Of a DNA stretch of 64,000 nucleotides, positions 52,853 through 61,387 are shown piece after piece. Within the stretch, counting starts at the first letter, position 1. Each line of letters begins with the position of its first letter. The stretch is from Chitinophaga nivalis (lineage in GTDB: Bacteria; Bacteroidota; Bacteroidia; Chitinophagales; Chitinophagaceae): positions 3,640,301 to 3,704,300 of the forward strand of contig NZ_JAPDNR010000001.1 in assembly GCF_025989125.1 (NCBI RefSeq). The letters are read 5' to 3'. The translations under genes were made by a program, and so were the position numbers. Under the pieces are notes generated by a model. The model had not been told where the DNA came from and ran no database searches. It saw only the letters and a program-made list of their open reading frames with translations.

Positions 52853-55800
52853 TTATTTAGCGGAATCTTTCACTGCATTGCTGTCTGTAGACACCTGAAC
52901 GGCTTGTTCCTGGGTGTTGTGTTTTTTGGCGCCGCTGCCAAAGTCTGTTTTCATCTGGTGCAGCCAGGCCACAAACTGCTGCGCGTTTTGTCCGTCGCGT
53001 TGCAGATCGCTGGTTACTTTGCTGGCTGGGAGTGATTGGTAGTAAGCCAGCTGCTGTTCGCAATCCCGGATGATTTTCTCTGCTATTTCATCTCCTCTTT
53101 TCGCATCGCCTGCCATGTAGTAAGCGTATACGGTTTGGAGAGATGTATAGTTATGCATGTTGCCCGGAGAAGTCATGGCATACGGGAAGTTGGTTTCCAG
53201 TATGTTTTTATCCATGTGTTTCAGCACATTCAGGGCGCTGTCTTTGCTGCCACCTTGCTGAGACAAGGCTACACCCAGTTTGGTGAATGCCTGGCGCAGG
53301 TACTGCAACATTTTTCTGTTAGACTCATCGAAGTAGGTACCCTGTGTCTGCGCGCCTCCGAAGGAGAACTTGTGCATCAGGTTATCATACATCACACCTA
53401 CGTTAGCGTTGATATCCAGGTTTAACGGATCTACGGCAGTAGGTTTAGGTAATGGTACCAGGTGATAGGTCAGACCATCTGTTTGCAGGTATTCATTCAG
53501 ACCCAGGTCAGTAGGGCTGGTGAAGTAGATAGGTCTTTTCCATTCATTGGCTGCGATGATATCATATACTGCCAGGTCATTTTTCACCAGGTAGTTTTTG
53601 CTGATTTTGAATGGTACGGAAGGCAGGATGTTAGCGCTGTCTTTAGCGGCTACCACGCCATATTTCAGTACGGCTGCCTTATCAACCGGAATGAAGACCT
53701 GTCTGGTAGGCAGGAAGTTTTCAGATCCGCCGCCTTCTGTAGACAGTTTGCTGTTCGGATCATCGCTACCCATGAAGTTGATGATCTCTTTCAGGTTGAA
53801 GTATTTTTCAGCAGGGATGTTACCCGGATCGAAGAACCGCACGAAGTTGTGGTTTTCGCCCTGATATTTATCTGCAGACCAGTTCATCTGGATGGCCGGG
53901 CTTTGGTTCACCGTTTTGCGGGCCTGGTCGATGTACCAGTCTACACCCAGGAGGCTGAGGTTAATCACGCGGATATCCGGACGGATGCCTTCTACTTCCT
54001 GTGCATACCACAGCGGATAGGTATCGTTGTCACCAACGGTGAAGAGGATCGCATTCGGCTGGCAGGATTCCAGGTAGTCTTTAGCGATATCTCTTGCGAT
54101 GTATTTGGTAGAACGGTCATGGTCATCCCATTCCTGAGCGGCCATGAGTACCGGTACTGCTACCAGGCAAAGAATAGTGGCCAGGGCAGGAGAGAGGGTA
54201 GCGTTCTTTGTTTTCTTTTTCAGGAAAGCGTATACAGACAGTACACCGAGGCCGATCCATACCGCGAAGGCGTAGAAGGAACCTACATAGGCGTAGTCAC
54301 GTTCACGTGGCTGGTTACCAGCCTGGTTGAGGTATACCACAATCGCCAGACCTGTAAAGAAGAACAGGAGTGATACGATGAGGGTATCCTTGCGATGGTT
54401 TTTATACTGATAGAAGAAGCCGATGATACCTAAGATGAAAGGCAGGAAGAACAGGGTGTTGTGGGCCTTGTTCTCTTTCAGGCTGTCCGGCATTTTGGAC
54501 TGGTCGCCGTAAATGAAATTATCAATAAACGGAATACCGGAGATCCAGTTACCATCTCTTACGTTACCATAACCCTGGGTATCATTTTGTTTACCCACGA
54601 AGTTCCACATGAAGTAACGGAAGTACATGAAGTTTACCTGGTATTGCAGGAAGAATTTGATGTTGTCGCCGAAGGTAGGTTTTTCACCTTGTTGCAGGCC
54701 TAACCAGGTACGGTAGAAGTCTGCGTGACCTTGTTCGTTGCTGGCATCCCATACACGCGGGAAGAGCATTTTATCTTCCGCCGCATATACGGCTTCCATT
54801 TTCTTACCGGATACTTCATACTTTTTAGGGCCACGGGCGTAGATATTCGCGCCTTCCTTGTATTCAGGACGGGCGGTGAATACCTGGCCATATACCAGCG
54901 GGAAGTCGCCATATTGTTCACGGCCGAGGTAACCTACCAGTGAAATCGGGTTATCTACATTGTACATATCTACAGAAGGATTGGCTGTAGAACGTATCAT
55001 GGTCGTAACATAAGTGGAGTATCCCAGCAGCATGAACAGCACAAAGGAGATGGTCAGTCTGCTGATGTGTACTGTTTTAGCAGTATTCAGTTTGATACCT
55101 ACTGTTTTCAGGAGGTAAGGTATCAGCAGGAAAAATGCTGCCAGCAGGAATTTTATGAAGATCACACCACCGCTAACGTCGTTGAATGCCGGTACCAGGA
55201 TAACGGAGGCAATCACGATCAGTGGGGCGTATATGCTGAATTTAGGCTTTCTGAAACCGATGATCAGAATAGCTGTAATAAATACAAAGTAGAAGATGAA
55301 GCCGGAGAAATAGCTCATACCGAGGGTATTCACGAAAAATACATCCATATAGCCGGATGCTTTAACGGTGTCCTGGATGAGGTATTTTTGTACGAGGCCA
55401 GTGATACCGCAACCTACGATGAAAGCCCAGAAGGTGCCCCAACCGGTTACTTTGAAACGTCTGAAGTAGTATACCATTACCATTGCCGGAATGGTGAGGA
55501 GGTTGAGCAAGTGCACACCGATAGACAATCCGAGGAGGTAGGCAATGAGCACAATCCAGCGATCGGAGTAAGGCTCATCGGCTTCATGTTCCCATTTCAG
55601 GATAGCCCAGAATACGATGGCAGTAAAGAAAGAGGACATACCATATACTTCTCCTTCCACGGCAGAGAACCAGAATGAATCGGAGAAAGTGTAGGCCAGT
55701 GCGCCCACGGCGCCGGCGCCCATGATGGCAATCATCTTTTCACGGGAGATCTCTTCACCTGCCTTTACCATGAGTCTGCGGGCAAAGTGCGTAATGGTCC

Positions 55801-56077
55801 AGAAGAGGAACAGGATGGTGAATCCGCTTGCCAGGGCAGTCATCAGGTTCACGCCCAATGCGGCCTGGGAAGGTTCCAGGAACATAGTAAACAATCTTCC
55901 AAGCAACACGAACAATGGTGCTCCGGGCGGGTGAGGCACCTGTACTTTATAGGCACTTGAGATAAATTCGCCGCAATCCCATAAGCTGCCGGTAGCTTCC
56001 ATTGTTTTAATGTAAACAAAGCAGGCAATGATGCAGATCACCCAACCGACCAGGTTGTTGGTCCTTTTAAAATTCAT
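52853..56077 (-). CDS. DUF2723 (GT117/TMEM260-like) membrane protein
   Basis: A 1074-residue polytopic protein. The DUF2723 signature is at the N-terminus: ATGSLWDCGEFISSAYKVQ, then PHPPGAPLFVLLGR (about 28-62). About 12-14 membrane helices follow to residue ~650, then a soluble periplasmic C-terminal part (about 660-1050) with short TPR-like helices. The family is related to eukaryotic TMEM260, an O-mannosyltransferase, so a GT-C glycosyltransferase acting on exported proteins or lipids is likely. The Asp in WDCGEF is the expected catalytic position. Substrate unknown. Confidence 0.85.
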   Translation of the reverse strand: MNFKRTNNLVGWVICIIACFVYIKTMEATGSLWDCGEFISSAYKVQVPHPPGAPLFVLLGRLFTMFLEPSQAALGVNLMTALASGFTILFLFWTITHFARRLMVKAGEEISREKMIAIMGAGAVGALAYTFSDSFWFSAVEGEVYGMSSFFTAIVFWAILKWEHEADEPYSDRWIVLIAYLLGLSIGVHLLNLLTIPAMVMVYYFRRFKVTGWGTFWAFIVGCGITGLVQKYLIQDTVKASGYMDVFFVNTLGMSYFSGFIFYFVFITAILIIGFRKPKFSIYAPLIVIASVILVPAFNDVSGGVIFIKFLLAAFFLLIPYLLKTVGIKLNTAKTVHISRLTISFVLFMLLGYSTYVTTMIRSTANPSVDMYNVDNPISLVGYLGREQYGDFPLVYGQVFTARPEYKEGANIYARGPKKYEVSGKKMEAVYAAEDKMLFPRVWDASNEQGHADFYRTWLGLQQGEKPTFGDNIKFFLQYQVNFMYFRYFMWNFVGKQNDTQGYGNVRDGNWISGIPFIDNFIYGDQSKMPDSLKENKAHNTLFFLPFILGIIGFFYQYKNHRKDTLIVSLLFFFTGLAIVVYLNQAGNQPRERDYAYVGSFYAFAVWIGLGVLSVYAFLKKKTKNATLSPALATILCLVAVPVLMAAQEWDDHDRSTKYIARDIAKDYLESCQPNAILFTVGDNDTYPLWYAQEVEGIRPDIRVINLSLLGVDWYIDQARKTVNQSPAIQMNWSADKYQGENHNFVRFFDPGNIPAEKYFNLKEIINFMGSDDPNSKLSTEGGGSENFLPTRQVFIPVDKAAVLKYGVVAAKDSANILPSVPFKISKNYLVKNDLAVYDIIAANEWKRPIYFTSPTDLGLNEYLQTDGLTYHLVPLPKPTAVDPLNLDINANVGVMYDNLMHKFSFGGAQTQGTYFDESNRKMLQYLRQAFTKLGVALSQQGGSKDSALNVLKHMDKNILETNFPYAMTSPGNMHNYTSLQTVYAYYMAGDAKRGDEIAEKIIRDCEQQLAYYQSLPASKVTSDLQRDGQNAQQFVAWLHQMKTDFGSGAKKHNTQEQAVQVSTDSNAVKDSAK

Positions 56078-56261
56078 AAGGTTGTTTTAAGGTTCCGACA
56101 AAAATATAAAAAGTAGCAAATTATGCTAATCTGCTGAACAGTTTTAACTTTTTGTAAATATCTTTTTCACTGTTATCTAAAAGCATGTTGCTGCAAGCCC
56201 GTCAGCAGGGGCATACAGTGCGTATTAGAATAGGATTAGAAATGGCGTGTGACTGCCGCAA

Positions 56262-56555
56262 CTATAGGCTGACAGCGGCTTTGACGGTCCAGGCGTCCGG
56301 TTTGGCGTTGAACAGGACTTTGGTGGCCGCCCATGTTTCTTTGAACAGATCAGAAGCACGATAAGTTTCCAGTGCGGTTTCCGACTCCCATTGGCTGAAA
56401 GTGAAGAAGATATTACCGGAAGTTTCGTGTTCCCAGAGTTCCAGGTGCAGGCATCCGGGGAAGTGCCGGATCAGTTGTTGTTGCCGGGTAAATAGTTCGC
56501 GGAAGGTATTTACCTGTTCCGGAACGAATTCCATTTTTACGAGGCGGTTGATCAT
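56262..56555 (-). CDS. putative quinol monooxygenase (ABM family)
   Basis: A 97-residue single-domain protein of the antibiotic-biosynthesis monooxygenase fold: VKMEFVPEQVNTFRELFTRQ, then CLHLELWEHETSGNIFFTFS and WESETALETYRASDLFK. Members of similar size are YgiN-like quinol monooxygenases or heme-degrading enzymes; the substrate cannot be read. Its ATG overlaps the stop of the SAM hydrolase gene by 4 bp (ATGA), suggesting coupling. Confidence 0.82.
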   Translation of the reverse strand: MINRLVKMEFVPEQVNTFRELFTRQQQLIRHFPGCLHLELWEHETSGNIFFTFSQWESETALETYRASDLFKETWAATKVLFNAKPDAWTVKAAVSL

Positions 56556-57379
56556 TGGAAAATTATTCTTACAGTTTGGTAGTATGAAAGTTGCTGGTAG
56601 CCGGTGGGCTGGGTCAGCTGATCGCGGCGGAAGCCTTGCAGGCCAAAGAGGCCGGCGGCATTGCCTTTATTGATAGCGATTTCCAGGTATCCGGCGGCGT
56701 TGAAGAGGGCCAGTTTCTGGCCTTCTGCTACATCGGCGTAGGTTTCACTGATCTGGCTGATCACTTCATTTCTGCGGAAGAAGATGCGGAACGGGCGTTT
56801 TTTACGCTGGGCATCAAACTGATCGCGGGTAATATTGACTACTACGTTTTCGAAGCTGTCGATATGAATGATCTGGCCTTCAATGAAATCGTCGCCTACC
56901 AGTGGTTGCAGGTTATGTTTAACCGTAATGCTTTGTGTCAGTGGACCGAGTTCGCCGAGCGCTTTGCCGCGGCTCAGTTCCCGGGCAGCAGCAGCCAGCA
57001 GCTGAATGATGGTAAAGGTATTTTTAGGCGCCTGTTTATCCAGCGGTATTTTGATGACCTTATCCGGCATCCCTCCGGCAATCATGGTGAGCAGGCCGTT
57101 ATCGGCACAGCCAATGTATTGTCCGTTATGTTCTGCTACGAGCACGTGGTCGGGCCGGCGGTCGAACAGGTTGATGAGTACAAAGTGGAAAGTCCCCAGG
57201 GGAAAGTAAGCGAAAGCACTTTTACAGATATAGGTAGCCTGCGGGAGGTTGAAAGGGCTGATATGATGGGTGATGTCCGTAACATGACATTCCGGGCAGT
57301 ATTGCCAGAGTTGCCCTTTGATGGCACCTACCAGGTAATCCTGCATCCCTATGTCTGATGTTAATGTTATAATGGACAT
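56552..57379 (-). CDS. S-adenosyl-L-methionine hydrolase (SAM hydroxide adenosyltransferase family)
   Basis: A 275-residue cytoplasmic protein of the DUF62/SAM-hydroxide adenosyltransferase family, which splits SAM into adenosine and methionine. Signatures are ITLTSDIGMQDYLVGAIKG (residues 4-22), HHISPFNLPQATY (about 38), LINLFDRRPDHVLVAEHN (about 68), IGCADNGLLTMI (about 88) and ENVVVNITRDQF (about 170). The active-site Asp and Arg/His context fits hydroxide rather than halide. It is the upstream gene of a two-gene operon with a monooxygenase. Confidence 0.87.
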   Translation of the reverse strand: MSIITLTSDIGMQDYLVGAIKGQLWQYCPECHVTDITHHISPFNLPQATYICKSAFAYFPLGTFHFVLINLFDRRPDHVLVAEHNGQYIGCADNGLLTMIAGGMPDKVIKIPLDKQAPKNTFTIIQLLAAAARELSRGKALGELGPLTQSITVKHNLQPLVGDDFIEGQIIHIDSFENVVVNITRDQFDAQRKKRPFRIFFRRNEVISQISETYADVAEGQKLALFNAAGYLEIAINKGNAAGLFGLQGFRRDQLTQPTGYQQLSYYQTVRIIFQ

Positions 57380-57634
57380 GCCAGAAAATCTAAATCCAAA
57401 TCCCTATGCTCAAAACCCACGATTCAAAATCTATCCTCACCTTGCCTTCACTTTATCACATTCAAATGGCTATCTGCTAGTGGCGCTTTCCTACCAAAAA
57501 CGATGCCATTGGGGTTATATATATGAATCCTGATGCAAATAAAGGTAAAAATACCAATGAGCGTGTATTTTTAGCGTATTTTTTTATCTTGTAAAAGTAC
57601 TAACGTTAACGGCTAGGGTGAAATAATTGTTCAT

Positions 57635-58447
57635 TTACTGCAGCGGAGATCCTGGTTCTTTTTTAAAATGGTTGTATACCAGTTTGTCCAGAACGCCCGG
57701 CAACAGCTTGCTGAGCAGTACCGTCAGTTTACCTTGTCCGGTAAGTACGAGGGTACGTTTGCGTTTGGCAATCGCTTTTGCGATAGCGGTGGCTACGGCT
57801 TCCGCTGTCATGAGTTTATCTTCACTGAGCGGAGTTTCGCGTTGGGTTTGTCCCTGAGGATTCAGCGCCGTATTCCGGATATTGGAAGCGGTGAAGCCCG
57901 GGCATACCCACATTACGTTAACGCCTGTATGTAAATTTTCGGTGCGCAATGCTTCCAGGAATCCCTGCATCGCAAATTTGGAAGCGGAGTAACCGGTACG
58001 TGCCGGCAGCCCCCGGTAACCAGCGATCGAAGAAACACCTACAATGGTACCTTTGTTGGCCAACAGGGAAGGATAAGCATACTTTGTACAATATACCGTA
58101 CCCCAGAAGTTGATATCCATCAGTGATTTCAGTACGCTGAGATCCAGATCCCGGAACAGGGCCCGCATCGAAATACCTGCGTTGTTGATGAGGATATCGA
58201 TCTTGCCAAAATGTGCCAGCGTTTTTGTGATGAAGGCTTCGCAATCGGCTTCCACACTTACATCTGCTACTACGGTAAATAAATCGGCGCTGCCGGTTTC
58301 CCGTTGCAACTCCGTCAGGGTTTCCTGCTTTCTGCCGCACACTGCTACTTTTGCGCCCAATGCCAGTAATTCCTTTACCAATGCTTTTCCTATGCCGGAA
58401 GAGCCACCGGTAATTACTACGATCCTGTTCTGAAAGTAAGTATTCAT
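57635..58447 (-). CDS. short-chain dehydrogenase/reductase
   Basis: A 270-residue SDR from ATG 58447 (MNTYFQNRIVVITGGSSGIG); an earlier start adds 17 hydrophobic, non-conserved residues. The cofactor motif is TGGSSGIGK (TGxxxGxG, about 12), then NNAGISM (about 88), a Ser in GVSSIAGYRG (about 137) and the catalytic YSASK (about 152). The N-terminal motif and VAVCGRKQE indicate NADP(H). C-terminal residues 225-265 are hydrophobic, suggesting membrane association. Substrate unknown. Divergent from tRNA-Lys 1. Confidence 0.9.
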   Translation of the reverse strand: MNTYFQNRIVVITGGSSGIGKALVKELLALGAKVAVCGRKQETLTELQRETGSADLFTVVADVSVEADCEAFITKTLAHFGKIDILINNAGISMRALFRDLDLSVLKSLMDINFWGTVYCTKYAYPSLLANKGTIVGVSSIAGYRGLPARTGYSASKFAMQGFLEALRTENLHTGVNVMWVCPGFTASNIRNTALNPQGQTQRETPLSEDKLMTAEAVATAIAKAIAKRKRTLVLTGQGKLTVLLSKLLPGVLDKLVYNHFKKEPGSPLQ

Positions 58448-58597
58448 GGGTATATTTTTGCCCCACAAAAATAGGTGAGAAGATGATAGTAACAGCAAAT
58501 TATTACAGCGTATTCACGGAAATGTACGACGATGACTGTTGAGGCTATTCTCTGTAACACCTTGCTGCAGTGGGTTTAAAAGTTTTTGAAAGAAAAA

Positions 58598-58628
58598 TTT
58601 GGTTGGAAATAAATAATTCCTATTTTTG
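58598..58628 (+). promoter_or_regulatory. promoter of tRNA-Lys copy 1
   Basis: TTTG (58598-58601), 19 bp, then TATTTTTG (58621-58628): a perfect consensus promoter 24 bp before the tRNA. Confidence 0.8.
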
Positions 58629-58652
58629 CACTCCCTTACAGAAACGGGGAAC

Positions 58653-58725
58653 GATTCCGTAGCTCAGTTGGTAGAGCAATACACTTTTAATGTATGGGTC
58701 CTGGGTTCGAGTCCCAGCGGGATCA
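58653..58725 (+). tRNA. tRNA-Lys (UUU), copy 1
   Basis: Acceptor GATTCCG/CGGGATC, D arm GCTCAGTTGGTAGAGC, anticodon arm ATACA-CTTTTAA-TGTAT (anticodon TTT), T arm CTGGG-TTCGAGT-CCCAG, discriminator A. CCA is not encoded (CAC follows). It is identical to the tRNA at 63783. Confidence 0.95.
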
Positions 58726-58750
58726 CAACAAGATTATCAAAGAAAATTAA

Positions 58751-58783
58751 AGCTGCTTAAATCATAGGATTTATGCGGCTTTT
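58751..58783 (+). terminator. terminator-like hairpin after tRNA-Lys 1
   Basis: AAGCTGCTTAAATC pairs with GATTTATGCGGCTT at 12 of 14 positions, followed by TTCTGC; 26 bp after the tRNA. Confidence 0.55.
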
Positions 58784-58835
58784 CTGCTTTTATGATGAAA
58801 AGATAAATCATAGGAAACGAATCTGAAAGGATACA

Positions 58836-58876
58836 AAAAAGGATACCGTACATCTAAATTTACGGTATCCTTTTTC
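58836..58876. terminator. hairpin between tRNA-Lys 1 and the DUF1266 gene
   Basis: GGATACCGTA pairs with TACGGTATCC, with A5 before and T5 after, so it is active in both directions. Confidence 0.7.
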
Positions 58877-59025
58877 TTAAATGCTTGTCAGTAAGGTGGC
58901 TTATAGTTTACAAACCGATACAAAACCAACCTGGCAATACCTCAAACAAAACATCGGAATTAATTGGAGTTAGCCCTGTATCCTGTATTTAAGCGGCGTT
59001 CGAATCTATCCTCGTGTTTATTATG

Positions 59026-59757
59026 TTATGATTTTATAAAAGGATATTTCGCATAGATATCTACATCCTCAATTTTTCTCAATGCCGGCCCCTTGCTGGT
59101 TAATATTTGTTTGCTTTCAACGATCATTTCATCTAAATCAAACCCGTGTATTGTTCTGCCTAATAGGAACGAAATGGTATAATCTGTCCAGTTATCACTT
59201 TTTGCAGTTGCTACTTCCGACGCTTTTTTCATCACTTCCCATGTTTCGTTCTCTGTTAAATAGCCCACCCAGTAGCACCATTTTGCCAATGATACGGCCC
59301 TGCAAATATCCCAGGCATAAGCAGATTTTACTTGCGCAACCCTATCCAGGTCCAGGCCTAAACCTTTTGAAATGTTTTTCTGAATAACGCTTAATTCGTT
59401 TGTTGACTGCAGAAAAAGAGGTTCAAATTCATTACTTCTTTGCAATGATATTAAAGCATGTAAAGTTTCTTTCGCTGTTGTTTCGTTTGTTATTTCCCAT
59501 TGTTGCGCCAATCCGCCGATATATTCATTCAAACTACTTTCTGGTTTGATGCCAAGAATTTTCTCTCCTCTATAATAAAACAAAATTCCGCCAAATGAAA
59601 GTAGTCTCTTTTGTTCGTCGGTTAATGGTTGGTCTGAATGATTGGTATTGAAACTTTCCAGTTGTTTATTATTGTATTTCTTCATCTTCGCTTTTAAGAC
59701 AAGCATATATACAATAAATACCAAGGCAATTCCACCGATAATAAGGTAAGTGTTCAT
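59026..59757 (-). CDS. DUF1266 domain protein with N-terminal membrane anchor
   Basis: A 243-residue protein with one N-terminal membrane helix (LIIGGIALVFIVYMLVL, residues 4-20) and a cytoplasmic or periplasmic DUF1266 domain from about 55. The signature is SAYAWDICRAVSLAKWCYWVG (about 145, one segment of the family's AWDxxRxxxLxRWxxxxGY) and then YLTENETWEVM. DUF1266 has no known activity. It is AT-rich compared with the housekeeping genes and lies just inside the tRNA-Lys flanked segment. Confidence 0.75.
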   Translation of the reverse strand: MNTYLIIGGIALVFIVYMLVLKAKMKKYNNKQLESFNTNHSDQPLTDEQKRLLSFGGILFYYRGEKILGIKPESSLNEYIGGLAQQWEITNETTAKETLHALISLQRSNEFEPLFLQSTNELSVIQKNISKGLGLDLDRVAQVKSAYAWDICRAVSLAKWCYWVGYLTENETWEVMKKASEVATAKSDNWTDYTISFLLGRTIHGFDLDEMIVESKQILTSKGPALRKIEDVDIYAKYPFIKS

Positions 59758-60301
59758 GTTAATAGGGATGTTTAATATTGGTTGTTTGATTATGTTTTGA
59801 AGTCAGTAAGTTATAGGTCAGGAATATAATTGCTACAGAAAACGGTGTATGTAAAGGCCTTTGTCTGGTCTAAAAGTAATAAAATAAATTAATATTTAAA
59901 ATGTTTTAAATATTAATCTGGTTGATGCCAGTCGGGAAGTAATCATCGTATTAGCCTCAGGCTTTATTGGCGATTGGGTGACAGGGAGAATCAGCACGGA
60001 TCTTAATAGTGTTGTTGGTTAACCTTGCCGACTACATTTTTCATGTGGGCAGCTGCCTATCTTCAATTACAGCTATAATCCAGGATTTGTACACGTTGAG
60101 AATGATCATTATTATAATACGGAATTAATCGGGGAGCGTCCTTTCCCTTCCTGACGGAGGCTATATGAGAACAAGAGGCACCGGCCATTTATGCCGATTT
60201 AGCAAGACTTTTCGTTTAATCGTACCAGTTATAAGTTCTTTCAAAACTAATACAAAGTAAGCTAATCCGGAAGGATATGTTCCTCCCTTACAAAAGGTGT
60301 T
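59758..60301. other. low-coding-density stretch, possibly decayed genes
   Basis: 544 bp. It contains a perfect AT-only inverted repeat (59888-59917) and short open runs with protein-like composition but no start or in different frames. Examples are VLASGFIGDWVTGRISTD (ends in a stop near 60020) and LPIFNYSYNPGFVHVEND (plus strand, about 60056-60110), with a stop near 60153. No family recognised. Confidence 0.4.
59888..59917. repeat. AT-only inverted repeat
   Basis: ATTAATATTTAAA / TTTAAATATTAAT, 13-bp perfect arms around ATGT, 131 bp upstream of the DUF1266 start. Confidence 0.6.
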
Positions 60302-60442
60302 ATGAAGGTAAATGAGAAATTACAGGATCTTCCATTGCTGTTAAAAAACAGGCAAGCGGAAACCAGCGTTTGTACAATTACTACAGAACTTTATGGACGG
60401 AGTAATTGTTATTATGGTAGTTGCTGTGCACAGACAATTTAA
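60302..60442 (+). CDS. 46-residue Cys/Ser/Thr-rich peptide, function unknown
   Basis: An ATG-started ORF too short for automatic tracks: MKVNEKLQDLPLLLKNRQ, a charged/leucine-rich leader-like half with no Cys, then a half with five Cys and many Thr/Ser (VCTITTEL, SNCYYGSCCAQTI). The composition split resembles a ribosomal peptide precursor, and CTITTE resembles the CTLTSEC core of mersacidin-type lantibiotics, but no modification enzyme is in the window. It lies 90 bp before the caspase-like gene on the same strand. It may also be a chance ORF. Confidence 0.4.
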   Translation: MKVNEKLQDLPLLLKNRQAETSVCTITTELYGRSNCYYGSCCAQTI

Positions 60443-60532
60443 ATATGTGCTATGAATATTACACCTGATACAAATATTGTCACATTTTATATCCCGAATA
60501 CACACAATTTCTAAACCTCAAAATGCTATGTT

Positions 60533-61042
60533 ATGCCTACACTATTTGTTTTTATTCCGTTCAACCAGCATGAACTATCCCCAACTAAGGATCTTCCGCT
60601 ACAAGCTAATGAATTGTACCTTGCATTTCAGGCAGTAAGCAACAAGCGCATCGGCGAAAATATTGGTGCATTAATCAGCAGTGTACAGGTAGTATACTTA
60701 GATTCTCAGTTTACGGTAACCAATCAGGATTATATTATTGTATTTGCTCACGGAAGTAAAGATGCAAAAAACTGGCTGTTCTCAAATGTTCCTCCATTGG
60801 AGATCAAGGCTACGGATGCCATGAATGTATTAATTGCAAGCAGCGCAAATAAAGCCGTGAGAATATTATTTATGTGTTGTTTTAGTTCATTAGACGGTCA
60901 TATCGGGCAATTGTGGGAAGCCAAATATCCTAATCAAACCATTTATGCCGGTAACGCAGCCATATCTAATCTGTTTTCTGCCACACGGACTCAAATAAGG
61001 AGTTGTTGCCTGGCACTTTTTGAACTTTCTGAAGTAGTGTAA
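60533..61042 (+). CDS. 169-residue protein with a caspase-like His/Cys arrangement
   Basis: A single-domain protein of alpha/beta pattern with no signal peptide or membrane helix. A hydrophobic strand DYIIVFAHGS ends in His73-Gly. A helix follows, then the strand VRILFMCCFSSLDG ends in Cys115-Cys116. A His at the end of one strand and a Cys at the end of the next, with Gly beside the His, is the clan CD (caspase, CHAT, legumain) dyad layout. The N-terminal strand TLFVFIPF also fits. No recruitment domain is present, so size is small for that clan. Family not confirmed; could be another alpha/beta protein. Confidence 0.45.
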   Translation: MPTLFVFIPFNQHELSPTKDLPLQANELYLAFQAVSNKRIGENIGALISSVQVVYLDSQFTVTNQDYIIVFAHGSKDAKNWLFSNVPPLEIKATDAMNVLIASSANKAVRILFMCCFSSLDGHIGQLWEAKYPNQTIYAGNAAISNLFSATRTQIRSCCLALFELSEVV

Positions 61043-61387
61043 TATTTTTCACTTCAACTAAGCTATTTTATAGGTTAGTTACTTTATGGGATTACTCTTT
61101 GTAAAACGAAGAGAAAAAAAGGCTGGATCCTTACACGATAAGGGTCACGGAGGGCAACTAAAAGTTGCCCTTTTTCATTTATAACCGATCTGCCGCAATA
61201 GCCATCATGCATATTATTCCGGAGAGGCTTCCGAAAACAGCTAAAGGTGTTTGCTTGATGGAAGGCTACAGCAAGATAGATGAACCGGTAACCGCTTTAT
61301 GCTATAAAAGGATCTTAAAACAGGTTCACGCTGTCGCTGCGCCGGACAGGAAGCAGCGGTTGCAGCACTGCAGACCATACCGCCGCC
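61043..61387. other. intergenic stretch after the caspase-like gene
   Basis: 345 bp with the terminator at 61151-61176. An 80-codon plus-strand frame (61165-61407) shows no recognisable domain and overlaps the convergent CPBP gene; not called as a gene. Confidence 0.5.
61151..61176 (+). terminator. terminator downstream of the caspase-like gene
   Basis: AGGGCAACT/AGTTGCCCT stem with AAA loop followed by TTTT. Confidence 0.75.

Larger units (their letters stand above)
58726..59025. other. non-coding stretch between tRNA-Lys 1 and the DUF1266 gene
   Basis: It holds two hairpins (listed) and a direct repeat AAATCATAGGA near 58757 and 58804. No gene or integrase remnant recognised. Confidence 0.5.

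Noticed and set aside
57351..57533. 60-codon plus ORF
   Set aside because: Overlaps the SAM hydrolase start on the other strand; no domain or promoter support.
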